A program made the translations under genes and the position numbers. This document shows, piece after piece, positions 39,120 to 47,142 of a stretch of 64,000 nt of DNA. Source of the DNA: Actinoplanes couchii (GTDB taxonomy: Bacteria > Actinomycetota > Actinomycetes > Mycobacteriales > Micromonosporaceae); contig NZ_BOMG01000097.1 in assembly GCF_016862075.1 (NCBI RefSeq), positions 62,001 to 126,000 on the forward strand, read 5' to 3'. How positions within the stretch are numbered: position 1 is the first letter of the stretch; every line of letters starts with the position of its first letter. A model generated the notes under the pieces. It was not told the DNA's origin and did no database searches. It was given only the letters and a program-made list of their open reading frames with translations.

Positions 39120-39600
39120 GGGACTCCTGACCCGGGCCGTCGTCCAGCGGCCGGCCGGCGTCGGCCAGGGCTGCCATCAGGTCGGGGAACTCGTGCGGGT
39201 TCCTGGACAGCACCGCCTGAAAGACGGGACGACGCGAGGCCGCCACCGCCATGCGCTGCCAGCCCTGGTCGTGCCGCGGATCCGGAAACCGCTGGGACAC
39301 CCGGTTCGCATGGTCGATCGCCCCGGCCATGAGGTCGGCCACCAGCAGTGCCCGATCCCGATTCGGGTCGTCGTCGTCGAGGGGGTGGCCGTCCAGCACG
39401 TACGGCCTCAGCTCCGGGTACTGGACGAGCAGCATGAGAGCCTGGTCGTAGCGCTCGCTCGCCGAGTTGAGCGCCTCGTAGCGGCCCATCAGGTTGGTGA
39501 TCTCCGTCTGTTCCCGCAGTTTGGCGGTCTGCCGGGCCAGCAGAAGGAGGGATACGACCACCGCAACCGCGCTGACCGAGTCAGCAATGTCCCCGATCAT
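39097..39600 (-). CDS. membrane-anchored hypothetical protein
   Basis: 167 residues. One N-terminal helix (DSVSAVAVVVSLLLLARQTA) is followed by a cytosolic helical domain (TNLMGRYEALNSASERYDQA, LLVQYPELRPYVLDGHPLDD, FPDLMAALADAG). The order resembles DUF6082-like proteins of actinobacteria, which is a weak assignment. It converges on the DUF58 gene. The 162 bases between it and the SpoIIM-like gene contain no clear signal. Confidence 0.6.
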   Translation of the reverse strand: MIGDIADSVSAVAVVVSLLLLARQTAKLREQTEITNLMGRYEALNSASERYDQALMLLVQYPELRPYVLDGHPLDDDDPNRDRALLVADLMAGAIDHANRVSQRFPDPRHDQGWQRMAVAASRRPVFQAVLSRNPHEFPDLMAALADAGRPLDDGPGQESLRAGPRP

Positions 39601-39762
39601 GTCTCCCCCTACATCGTGGGCTCCTTCTCACGATAGGAATCAGACTCAAGCGCATACGGGCCGTGACCGGGAGGGGCGCACACGCCCGGTGGTCGCGGGT
39701 CGGTCCGGGCGGGTCGCCTGGCCGGCGGTGTGGCCACGGGTGCTCGGGTAGGCGTACCGAAA

Positions 39763-40722
39763 TCAGGTTGTGGGTTTGCGGGCTGCCTGGGCGCCCCAGA
39801 ACAGGGCGTAGAACAGGAACAGCAGCCACAGGCCGGCGCCGATGCCGACCCGGATCATCGGGGGCAGCGGTGACGGGGTCACCCAGGCCTCCAGGATGCC
39901 GGCCACCAGGAGCACGAAGACCAGGCCGACCGCGACCACCATGCCGTGCCGGGCCCAGTGCACCAGCGATTCGCGGCGGGTCATCAGCGGGCCCGGCGCG
40001 ATCCACGACCAGCCGATCCGCAGGCCCACCCCACCACCGATGAAGATCGACGTCAGCTCCAGGAAGCCGTGCGGGGCGATGTAGGTCAGGTAGATGTCGC
40101 CGGCGCCCGCGTCGAACATCGCCGCACCGACCATCCCGATCGCGAGCAGGTTCTGCCCGAGCAGGTAGAACACCGGCAGGATCAGGACACCGGACGCCAG
40201 GCACTGGGCGGCCAGCATCGCGTTGTTCACCCACACCCGGCCGAAGAACGTACCGGCGCGGTATTCGCTGTAGTAGTTGACGAAGTCGTCGATCAGGGAC
40301 GCCTCCTCCGGGCGGCCGCCGTAATAGTTGGTCAGCATGTCCGGGTGGTCCAGCGCGTAGGCGATCAGGCCCCAGGCGGCGACCACCATGATCGCCATCA
40401 CGGTCAGCCACCAGCCGCGGGTCAGGTACAGGGCGGCCGGCAGGCGTACCGCGAAGAAGTCCGCGACCGGCCGCCACGACATCCGGTTGCCGCGGGTGAT
40501 CGCCGCCCGCCCGGCCAGCACCAGGCGCGACAGATCCGCCAGGACCACCGCGTCCGGGGTGCGGCTGCGCACGATCGACAGGTGGGTGGCGGCCCGCTGA
40601 TAGAGCAGCACCAGTTCATCGGCCTCGGCCGCGTTCAGTCGCCGCCGCGACACCAGCACTTCCAGGCGTCGCCATTCGCCGCCGTGCTCGGCCACGTACG
40701 CATCCAGATCCACGCCTGGCAT
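39763..40722 (-). CDS. stage II sporulation protein M-like (DUF95) membrane protein
   Basis: 319 residues from ATG 40722. The cytosolic N-terminus (LDAYVAEHGGEWRRLEVLVS, LLYQRAATHLSIVRSRTPDA) and the membrane part with NNAMLAAQCLASGVLILP, IAPHGFLELTSIFIGGGVGL and the E-rich motif match SpoIIM family members, which in Bacillus belong to the engulfment complex and in actinobacteria accompany RDD and MoxR genes. Ten bases separate it from the divergent RDD gene, so both share one promoter region. Confidence 0.88.
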   Translation of the reverse strand: MPGVDLDAYVAEHGGEWRRLEVLVSRRRLNAAEADELVLLYQRAATHLSIVRSRTPDAVVLADLSRLVLAGRAAITRGNRMSWRPVADFFAVRLPAALYLTRGWWLTVMAIMVVAAWGLIAYALDHPDMLTNYYGGRPEEASLIDDFVNYYSEYRAGTFFGRVWVNNAMLAAQCLASGVLILPVFYLLGQNLLAIGMVGAAMFDAGAGDIYLTYIAPHGFLELTSIFIGGGVGLRIGWSWIAPGPLMTRRESLVHWARHGMVVAVGLVFVLLVAGILEAWVTPSPLPPMIRVGIGAGLWLLFLFYALFWGAQAARKPTT

Positions 40723-40731
40723 CCTAGGCGG

Positions 40732-41562
40732 GTGCTCACTACCGCTGAAGCCGTCGAGATCGACGTGCGCCCGGCCCGCCTCGGATCCCGCGCGCTGGCC
40801 CTGATGGTCGACATCGCCATCCAGGTCATGGTCGGCGGTTTCCTGTACCTGCTGTACTTCGTGATCCTGCAGCTGCTGCCGTTCGAGTACAGCACCCTGA
40901 TCCTGCCGGAGACCGTCCGGCTGATCGTGATCGCGATCGTGGTGGTCGGCTACCCGACGGTGATGGAGACCCTCACCAACGGCCGTAGCCTCGGCAAAGC
41001 GGTGATGGGTCTGCGGGTGATCCGGGAGGACGGCGGCCCGATCCGGGCCCGGCACGCGTTCACCCGCGCCCTGATCGGCCTGGCCGTGGAGTGGCCCGGC
41101 CTGCTGATGCCGTTGCTGACCTGGGCCGGCAGCCTGACCACCATGCTGGCGTCGCGGCGTGGCCGGCGGCTCGGTGACCTGGCGGCCGGCACCCTGGTGG
41201 TGCACGAGCGCCGCCCGGTGCCGTGGAACCTGGTGCCCGGCATGCCGGTCGGGCTGGCCGACTGGGCGTCCACCGCGGATCTGTCGGCGATCGACGACGA
41301 GCTGGCCGAGGCGGTGCGCCAGTTCGCCGCCCGGTCGCATCAGCTGGTCGAGCCGTACCGCACGATGCTCGGTCAGGGTTTGTTCTCCGAGGTCGCGGCG
41401 AAGGTGTCGCCGGAGCCGCCGCCGGGCACCCCGCCGTGGCTGTTCCTGGTCGCGGTGCTGGCCGAACGCCGGCGCCGGTCGGCCGCCCAGCTGGCCGCGA
41501 CCCGGACCGTCACCCAGCGGGTGCTGCCCGGTTTCGGCGAGATCCCCGCCACCTCAAGATGA
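40732..41562 (+). CDS. RDD family membrane protein
   Basis: 276 residues from GTG 40732. ARLGSRALALMVDIAIQVMV is the RDD start (Arg and Asp in the first helix), TNGRSLGKAVMGLRVIREDG and RRGRRLGDLAAGTLVVHERR are the second and third motifs. A C-terminal cytosolic helical part follows. It is paired with SpoIIM in most actinobacteria as part of the MoxR neighbourhood. Its end overlaps the convergent nhaA gene by 53 bases. Confidence 0.9.
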   Translation: MLTTAEAVEIDVRPARLGSRALALMVDIAIQVMVGGFLYLLYFVILQLLPFEYSTLILPETVRLIVIAIVVVGYPTVMETLTNGRSLGKAVMGLRVIREDGGPIRARHAFTRALIGLAVEWPGLLMPLLTWAGSLTTMLASRRGRRLGDLAAGTLVVHERRPVPWNLVPGMPVGLADWASTADLSAIDDELAEAVRQFAARSHQLVEPYRTMLGQGLFSEVAAKVSPEPPPGTPPWLFLVAVLAERRRRSAAQLAATRTVTQRVLPGFGEIPATSR

Positions 41563-42637
41563 TCCCGCCGAGCACCGCGGCGGTCACCGACGCGATCAGG
41601 ATCGCGCCCTTGGCGTGTTCCAGCAGGCCCGGCTGGTCCGGGTAGGACAGTGCGGCGATCAGCAGCGACACGGTGAAACCGATCCCGGCCAGCGTCGCCA
41701 TCCCGGTGATGTCCGGCCAGCCCAGGTCGGGATGCAGCTCGGCGCGGGTCAGCCGGGTGGTCAGCCACGCCCCGCCGGTGATCCCGATCGTCTTGCCGGC
41801 GACCAGGCCGAGGAAGACACCGATCGCGGCGGGTTCGGTGACCAGCCCGGCCATCCCGTCGAAGGCGACACCGGCCGAGGTCAGCGCGAAGACCGGCAGC
41901 ACCACGGCGGTGGTCCACGGCCGCAGCAGGTGTTCGGCGCGGTGGCTGGGGTCGCCGGTCTCGCCGGGCAGCGGCCGGGTGCGCATCAGCAGGCCCATCG
42001 CGGCCCCGGCGACGGTGGCGTGGATCCCGGCGGCGTGCACCAGGTACCAGATCAGCACGGCGAGCGGGATCAGCAGCGGCAAGGTGCGGCGGCGGCGCTG
42101 CAGCAGACCGAAGACGATCAGTCCGGCGATCGCGCCGAGCAGGGGCGCCCAGGACAGGCCGGCGGCGTAGAACACGGCGATCACCACGATCGCGATCAGG
42201 TCGTCGACGATCGCCAGGGTCAGCAGGAAGGTCCGCAGCGCGGCCGGTAGGCCGCGGCCCACCACGGCGAGCACCGCCACGGCGAAGGCGATGTCGGTGG
42301 CCATCGGGATGCCCCACCCGGTCACGGCCGGCCCGTGGCCGGCAGTGATCAGTGCGAAGACGATTGCCGGTACGACGGCGCCGGTGCACGCCGCGACGAT
42401 CGGCAGCACGGCCCGCCGGGGATGCCGCAGGTCCCCGTGGGTGAACTGCTGTTTGAGTTCGTTGCCGACGACGAAGAAGAACACCGCGAGCAGGGCGTCG
42501 GCGACCCACGCGTAGTCCCGCAGTGCCTGATAACCGCCGGCCCACGGCGAGTTGGCCCAGAGCACGGCGACGAACGCGGTGACCACGAGCAGCGCACCGC
42601 TGACGTCCTCACGGCGCAGAAGAGTGGAAGAAGACAT
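41510..42637 (-). CDS. nhaA: Na+/H+ antiporter NhaA
   Basis: 375 residues with eleven or twelve membrane helices. The ion-binding aspartates are in LTLAIVDDLIAIVVIAVFY (the adjacent Asp pair of helix V), and the crossed helix motif is PMATDIAFAVAVLAVVGRG. VFFFVVGNELKQQF near residue 57 is also NhaA-like. It exports Na+ in exchange for protons. The last 53 bases overlap the RDD gene. A leader with an upstream reading frame and repeats precedes it. Confidence 0.95.
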   Translation of the reverse strand: MSSSTLLRREDVSGALLVVTAFVAVLWANSPWAGGYQALRDYAWVADALLAVFFFVVGNELKQQFTHGDLRHPRRAVLPIVAACTGAVVPAIVFALITAGHGPAVTGWGIPMATDIAFAVAVLAVVGRGLPAALRTFLLTLAIVDDLIAIVVIAVFYAAGLSWAPLLGAIAGLIVFGLLQRRRRTLPLLIPLAVLIWYLVHAAGIHATVAGAAMGLLMRTRPLPGETGDPSHRAEHLLRPWTTAVVLPVFALTSAGVAFDGMAGLVTEPAAIGVFLGLVAGKTIGITGGAWLTTRLTRAELHPDLGWPDITGMATLAGIGFTVSLLIAALSYPDQPGLLEHAKGAILIASVTAAVLGGIILRWRGSRRNRAAPAG

Positions 42638-42660
42638 GATGATCCCGGGGTAGAAGCGGA

Positions 42661-42794
42661 ACGGACGGTGTCCGTGCGCGCCCGGGCGGGCAGCCGGCGA
42701 TCTCGCCGTGCGCGTTGGTGCCCCAGGACGACAGCCACCCGTTGGTGCCCGGGTGACGCATCACTCCGGGCGGCACGGGCGGGCTGCTGATCAT
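42661..42794 (-). promoter_or_regulatory. structured leader of nhaA with an overlapping upstream reading frame
   Basis: In message sense GGGCACCAACG occurs twice, at 42750-42740 and 42723-42713. Hairpins follow: GGCG-AGAT-CGCC and ACGGAC-ACC-GTCCGT (42675-42661), the latter just before nhaA. An upstream frame opens with ATG 42794 (or 42761), reads HPGTNGWLSSWGTNAHGEIA, and ends at 42609, 29 bases inside nhaA. Together these suggest control of translation. Confidence 0.45.
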
Positions 42795-42841
42795 CGCCGT
42801 CGAGTCTACTACCTGTGAGAACGGTCTCCGGAGGCTGACAA

Positions 42842-42865
42842 ACTGTACCGTCTGGTCGGTACAGT
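42842..42865. promoter_or_regulatory. palindromic operator of the MFS exporter
   Basis: ACTGTACCG (42842-42850) and CGGTACAGT (42857-42865) form a perfect 9-base inverted repeat with a 6-base centre, seven bases before the exporter ATG. Size and spacing fit a TetR-type dimer; the TetR gene at 44570 is the nearest candidate. Confidence 0.7.
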
Positions 42866-42872
42866 AACCAGC

Positions 42873-44357
42873 ATGCCGATCACCGCCTCCCGCCGCTGGG
42901 CCGCCCTGGGCGTGCTGTCCGCCGCGGTCCTGCTGCTGTCGATCGACGGCACCGTCCTTGCTCTGGCGGTGCCGTCGCTGACCGAGAGCCTGCGCCCCAC
43001 CGCCGAACAGATCCTCTGGATAGGCGACATCTACTCCCTGGCCCTGGCCGGGCTGCTCGCCCTGGCCGGCAACCTCGCCGACCGGTTCGGCCGCAAACGT
43101 GTGCTGCTGATCGGGTCGGTCGCGTTCGGCCTGGTGTCACTGCTGGCCGCGTTCGCCGCCAGCGCCGACCAGCTGATCGCCGCCCGCCTGCTGCTCGGCG
43201 TCGCCGGCGCCACCCTGCTGCCGTCCACCCTGTCGCTGATCCGCAACATCTTCACCGACCCGGCCGAACGCACCCGCGCCATCGCTGTCTGGTCCGCCGC
43301 GTTCGGCGCCGGCTCCGCGGCCGGCCCGATGATCGGCGGCTTCCTGCTCGAGCACTTCTGGTGGGGCTCGGTCTTCCTGATCAACGTGCCCGTCATGATC
43401 GCCGTGGTGATCGCCGGGATCTTCCTGCTGCCCGAGTCCCGCGACCCGAACCCGGGCCCGTTCGACTTCCCGTCCGCCGCCCTGTCGCTGCTCACCGTCG
43501 CCCCGATCGTCTACGCGATCAAACACCTGGTGCACGGCGAGCTGAGCCCGATGCTGGCCGTCGGCATCGTCGCCGGGATCCTGTTCGTGCGCCGCCAGCG
43601 CCGCCTGGCCAACCCGATGATCGACGTCGATCTGTTCCGCAACCCCGCCTTCTCCGGCGCCGTCCTGGCCAACCTGATCTCCATCTTCGCCCTGGTCGGC
43701 CTGCTGTTCTTCTTCTCCCAGTACCTGCAGTTCGCCCGTGGGTTCAGCCCGCTGCAGGCCGGCCTCGCCGAACTGCCCGCTACCATCGCCAGCATCGTCG
43801 TGGTGGCCCTGGTCGGCGTCGCCATCCGGCTGGGCCGGGGCCGCGCGATCGCCGTCTCCCTCGCGATCGCGGCCGCGGGCCTGGCGCTGGTCGCCCCCGC
43901 CGCAAACCTTTCGTCGTACGGGTGGATGGCGCTGTGCCTGATCCCCGTCGGACTCGGCGTGGGCCTGGCGATGACCCTGGCCGGCGACGCGGTGATCTCG
44001 GCGGCACCACCCCGCAAGGCCGGCTCGGTCTCGGCGGTGACCGAGACCGCCAACGAGCTGGGCGTGGTCCTCGGTATCGCGGTGCTGGGCTCCCTGCTGA
44101 CCGCGACGTACCGCTCCGGCCTGGACCTGCCGGCGTCCCTGTCCGAAGCGGACCGGGCGGCGGCCACCGACTCCCTGGGCTCGGCCCTGCAGGTCCTGGA
44201 CCCGGCCCTGGCCGACATGGCCCGCCAGTCGTTCGTCGGCGCCATGCAGACGACATCCCTGGTGGCGGCCGGTTTCACCGCCGTGGCGGCCCTGGTCGCC
44301 TGGCGTCTGATCCCGTCCAGGGAACCCGCCCCGGAGACCGTTCCGTCCGCCCACTGA
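42873..44357 (+). CDS. MFS exporter, DHA2 (EmrB/QacA) family with 14 helices
   Basis: 494 residues. Early motifs are LLLSIDGTVLALAVPSLTES (motif D1-like), GNLADRFGRKRVLLIG (motif A) and AVWSAAFGAGSAAGPMIGGF (motif C, the antiporter motif). Fourteen membrane helices are expected. Drugs or cationic compounds are the usual substrates. The operator repeat lies directly before its start, and it is followed by a terminator and a TetR gene. Confidence 0.93.
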   Translation: MPITASRRWAALGVLSAAVLLLSIDGTVLALAVPSLTESLRPTAEQILWIGDIYSLALAGLLALAGNLADRFGRKRVLLIGSVAFGLVSLLAAFAASADQLIAARLLLGVAGATLLPSTLSLIRNIFTDPAERTRAIAVWSAAFGAGSAAGPMIGGFLLEHFWWGSVFLINVPVMIAVVIAGIFLLPESRDPNPGPFDFPSAALSLLTVAPIVYAIKHLVHGELSPMLAVGIVAGILFVRRQRRLANPMIDVDLFRNPAFSGAVLANLISIFALVGLLFFFSQYLQFARGFSPLQAGLAELPATIASIVVVALVGVAIRLGRGRAIAVSLAIAAAGLALVAPAANLSSYGWMALCLIPVGLGVGLAMTLAGDAVISAAPPRKAGSVSAVTETANELGVVLGIAVLGSLLTATYRSGLDLPASLSEADRAAATDSLGSALQVLDPALADMARQSFVGAMQTTSLVAAGFTAVAALVAWRLIPSREPAPETVPSAH

Positions 44358-44371
44358 CCTGCACCCACCAC

Positions 44372-44414
44372 GGCGTGCAGGTCGTGAAGCGTTCCACACC
44401 ACGACCTGCACGCC
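44372..44414 (+). terminator. hairpin after the MFS exporter gene
   Basis: GGCGTGCAGGTCGTG (44372-44386) pairs perfectly with CACGACCTGCACGCC (44400-44414) around a 13-base loop, 15 bases after the stop codon. Confidence 0.8.
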
Positions 44415-44569
44415 GGTCCCGGCCCGTCTCCACATTCCGCGGGGTGGCGACCCCTGCACCTCCCTCTCTTTCCGCTTCGGCCTTGCCGTTCTCCGTCAGC
44501 GCCGGGTGCCTCGTTCCCCGGGGTGGGCGTACACGATAATGGTGTTGATCTTTGAAAGGGTTGATGTCG

Positions 44570-45154
44570 ATGGGCAGGACGGCCGGGCGATCACCCGCGG
44601 ACACCCGGCGGGCGGTCCTGGACGCGGCCGGTGACGTCATCCGCGCGCGCGGCGTCAACGCCAGCCTCGACGACATAGCCCGGCACGCCGGAGTGTCCAA
44701 AGGCGGACTGCTCTACCATTTCGCCAGCAAGGACGACCTGATCCGGGAACTGGTCCGCACCCTTCTGGAAGCGTTCCGCACCGACATCGAGAACCGCCTC
44801 GACCCCACCGACAACGACCCGGGCCGGCTGACCCGAGCCTATGTCCGGGCCCTGCTCGCACCCCTGGACGACGAGGTGGCCGCCCGCCAGTCGATCGCCC
44901 TGCTGGCCCTGCTGACCACGATCCCCGAGGTGGCCGAGCTGGTGGCCGCCGACACCGACCAGCTGAACGCCGAGTTGTACGCCGACGGCCTCCCGGTGGA
45001 CGTGATGACCCTGGTGACCGCGGCCGCCGACGGGGTGTCCAGCGCACCGCTGTGGGGCGCGTCGATAAGGGGCCCGGAATTCCGCACCCTGGAACGCCGC
45101 CTGATCCAGATCACCCGCCAGCCTGAACTATGGGAATCAATCCCCTGGTCCTGA
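44570..45154 (+). CDS. TetR family transcriptional regulator
   Basis: 194 residues from ATG 44570, nine bases after AAAGGG (ATG 44564 is closer and less likely). The helix-turn-helix is TRRAVLDAAGDVIRARGVNA to SKGGLLYHFASKDDLIRELV. The C-terminal domain (LARAYVRALLAP-like LTRAYVRALLAPLDDEVAAR) is of the TetR_C_37 type. It likely represses the MFS exporter through the palindrome at 42842. The last 40 bases of the gene are copied again at 46844. Confidence 0.9.
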   Translation: MGRTAGRSPADTRRAVLDAAGDVIRARGVNASLDDIARHAGVSKGGLLYHFASKDDLIRELVRTLLEAFRTDIENRLDPTDNDPGRLTRAYVRALLAPLDDEVAARQSIALLALLTTIPEVAELVAADTDQLNAELYADGLPVDVMTLVTAAADGVSSAPLWGASIRGPEFRTLERRLIQITRQPELWESIPWS

Positions 45155-45222
45155 CCCACGCCATCACCCGAAAGAATGAGTCGCCGCTTTCCCGGCCGGT
45201 GCAGACTTCCTACCCTTGTCCC

Positions 45223-45405
45223 GTGACCGAAGAATCAATCAAACCGAAGCTCCGTCCCAGTCAGCAATTGGCCGCATTGCTCGGTTTCCCCGAGCCGAAG
45301 CCGTTGACGGCGGAGGAACAACGAGCGTTCCAGGAGAAACTGGACCGCGCCGACGACGAAGTGCGAGCCATCATCGCCCGCCGCGAGCGCCGTCACGCCG
45401 CATGA
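45223..45405 (+). CDS. small partner protein of the PIN-like gene, copy 1
   Basis: 60 residues from GTG 45223. It begins MTEESIKPKLRPSQQLAALL and goes on GFPEPKPLTAEEQRAFQEKL with a charged, helical end (DDEVRAIIARRERRHAA). The words KPxLRPSQQLAALLGxPEP are shared with copy 2. Its stop overlaps the PIN-like start by four bases, the coupling seen in toxin-antitoxin pairs. No DNA-binding motif is obvious. The antitoxin role is inference. Confidence 0.65.
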   Translation: MTEESIKPKLRPSQQLAALLGFPEPKPLTAEEQRAFQEKLDRADDEVRAIIARRERRHAA

Positions 45406-45821
45406 GGAATCGCACCACCGTGGTCCGGATCTTCGACACGTCCGCCGTGGTCGAGATCTTCGCCGGCAACCGGCTACTGATGGAGTTGCTGGACCAGATC
45501 CATGACGGCTACCTGGTGGGGGCCCTACCCGCCAATGCGATGTCGGGCGCGCAGGCCGTCATGGGAGCACCAGCCTCCCATTGGGCCCCGATTCTGGCGT
45601 TGCCGGGAGTTCACACCATTCCGGTGACCGATCACAACGCCCTGGAGATCGGGATGATCGCCGCACCGAGAACCATCTATCACCCCGTCTACGAATCCCT
45701 GATCAACCCTTTGATGACCGCGCAGGTTCTCCACGAGGCCATCATGATGAACGGTTCCATCGTGACCAAGGTGCCCGAGGCCTACGGCGGCCATGACGTC
45801 TCGGTCATCTCCGTCAACTGA
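45402..45821 (+). CDS. PIN-like domain protein, copy 1
   Basis: 139 residues. VRIFDTSAVVEIFAGNRLLM has the first PIN Asp, and TIPVTDHNALEIGMIAA a later acidic pair. The second acidic site, AIAEAQA in copy 2, reads AMSGAQA here, and the final PIN Asp is replaced by TKVPEAYGGHD. This copy may therefore be catalytically weak or dead. The end (PLMTAQVLHEAIMMNGSIVT) is nearly the same as in copy 2. Distant relatives occur as uncharacterised actinobacterial proteins. Confidence 0.65.
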   Translation: MRNRTTVVRIFDTSAVVEIFAGNRLLMELLDQIHDGYLVGALPANAMSGAQAVMGAPASHWAPILALPGVHTIPVTDHNALEIGMIAAPRTIYHPVYESLINPLMTAQVLHEAIMMNGSIVTKVPEAYGGHDVSVISVN

Positions 45822-45891
45822 TCGACAAGGTGTTCTGAGGCCGCGAGTAAGCGAGCATGGTCCCGGAACACACGGCAGTTACCATCGGCGG

Positions 45892-46866
45892 ATGCGACAC
45901 TCGTTCCCCGAGCCCACAGCACAACCGCCCGCGTGGACACCGTCGCTCCCCGAGTTCGACGATTCCTACGTGCCGCCCCAGCGGACCAGTGACGCGCCCG
46001 GGAAACCGGCCATGCACATTCTGATCTCCTTGGTTGCTGTTGCCGGGGGAATCATTGCGGCGATCGCCGGGGTCCGGCTTGCGGACGGTGGGGAACCGTG
46101 GAGTTCCCTTCGTGACCTGCTGCGTGGCGACGGCTATCTGATTCTGCTGTTGAGTGTCGCCTGGCTGCTGATCGGTGCGGTGCTGCACACCCCGCGAGCA
46201 CGGCGGCGCGACGCGAACGTCAAGGACGGCTGGCTGGTCACCGGTGGGCTGCTCGTTCATCACGCGGTGGTCGGGGTGGTCGCGGTTCCGCTGGCCGCCA
46301 TATCGCCGCCGGTGATCCACGCCGGGCGTAACGAGGCGGACCCCGGCATCATGTATCCGATCATGCTCGGTGCGGTCCTGATCGTTCCGTCGCTGATCGC
46401 CGCCTGCGGTGGATTCTTCCTACGGACCGGGACGGACGGCGAGGACGCGGTCGGGATCACCGCCGCCCTGACGATGACGCTGGTGTGGGCGGTCGGGTGG
46501 GTGTCCGCCGCCGCGATCGTGGGCATGATCGCCGGTCATGACGTGCTGGTGATCCCGGCCGACGGTCTGCCGATCGTGGCGGTCGGTGTGGCCTTGGCCG
46601 TGCCGTCGCTGGTGGCGGCCGCCTGTTCCCGGGCGCGCTGGACCAGCATGCTCTGGGATGCGGTCACCCCGGCCCGCCTGGTTGTCGGTGCCGCCGCCCT
46701 GATCCTGGTCACGGTCGTGGTGGCCCAGTCGGCCCGTTACGTGCCGGGCGCCGGCATCCTGGTATTCGCGATCCTGGGCCTGCCGGCCGCCTACATTCAC
46801 CTGCTGCGCCGATCCTGGCGCCCGGCTCCCGCCCCGGCCATCGATCGAGATCACCCGTCAGACTGA
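45892..46866 (+). CDS. multi-pass membrane protein between the two PIN-like modules
   Basis: 324 residues from ATG 45892. A Pro-rich cytosolic start (PEPTAQPPAWTPSLPEFDDS) is followed by seven or eight membrane helices (ILISLVAVAGGIIAAIAGVR, GYLILLLSVAWLLIGAVL, VGGLLVHHAVVGVVAVPLA-like stretch, LILVTVVVAQ). No family is recognised. The last eight codons fall in the duplicated copy of the TetR tail, so the C-terminus DRDHPSD was formed or replaced by the duplication. Confidence 0.7.
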   Translation: MRHSFPEPTAQPPAWTPSLPEFDDSYVPPQRTSDAPGKPAMHILISLVAVAGGIIAAIAGVRLADGGEPWSSLRDLLRGDGYLILLLSVAWLLIGAVLHTPRARRRDANVKDGWLVTGGLLVHHAVVGVVAVPLAAISPPVIHAGRNEADPGIMYPIMLGAVLIVPSLIAACGGFFLRTGTDGEDAVGITAALTMTLVWAVGWVSAAAIVGMIAGHDVLVIPADGLPIVAVGVALAVPSLVAAACSRARWTSMLWDAVTPARLVVGAAALILVTVVVAQSARYVPGAGILVFAILGLPAAYIHLLRRSWRPAPAPAIDRDHPSD

Positions 46867-46962
46867 ACCACGAAAATCAATCCGCAGGTCCTGACCCATG
46901 ACATCACTCGATCGACGTGGTCGCCGCCTTTTGTTCCGGGCGATTATCACTACCCTAGTCCC

Positions 46963-47142
46963 ATGACCGATGAGGCTGAGAAGCCGCAACTCCGGCCCAG
47001 TCAGCAGCTGGCCGCCCTGCTCGGACTCCCCGAGCCCGAATTCACCGAGGATCAGGAGCGCGCTTTCCAGGACTGGATGGAACGCGGCGAGACAACACTC
47101 AGAGAGACCAACGCCCGGCTGCAGGAGCGGCACGCGGCATGA
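46963..47142 (+). CDS. small partner protein of the PIN-like gene, copy 2
   Basis: 59 residues from ATG 46963, starting MTDEAEKPQLRPSQQLAALL, then GLPEPEFTEDQERAFQDWME and a helical charged end (TNARLQERHAA). The stop overlaps the PIN-like start by four bases, as in copy 1. The conserved N-terminal half and variable C-terminal half would suit a common DNA or dimer part and a toxin-specific part, which is inference. It is too short for many gene callers. Confidence 0.68.
   Translation: MTDEAEKPQLRPSQQLAALLGLPEPEFTEDQERAFQDWMERGETTLRETNARLQERHAA

Larger units (their letters stand above)
45109..45821 (+). repeat. segmental duplication, copy 1
   Basis: Starts in the tail of the TetR gene (AGATCACCCG, CTGAAC, AATCAATCC, GGTCCTGACCCA) and runs through the small gene and the PIN-like gene. 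The same order of words recurs from 46844, with divergence of about one base in four to five. Confidence 0.75.

Noticed and set aside
36586..41340. Long minus-strand frames opposite the MoxR, DUF58 and RDD genes
   Set aside because: They are Gln/Arg/Gly-rich shadows; the plus-strand genes have full motifs and coupled starts.
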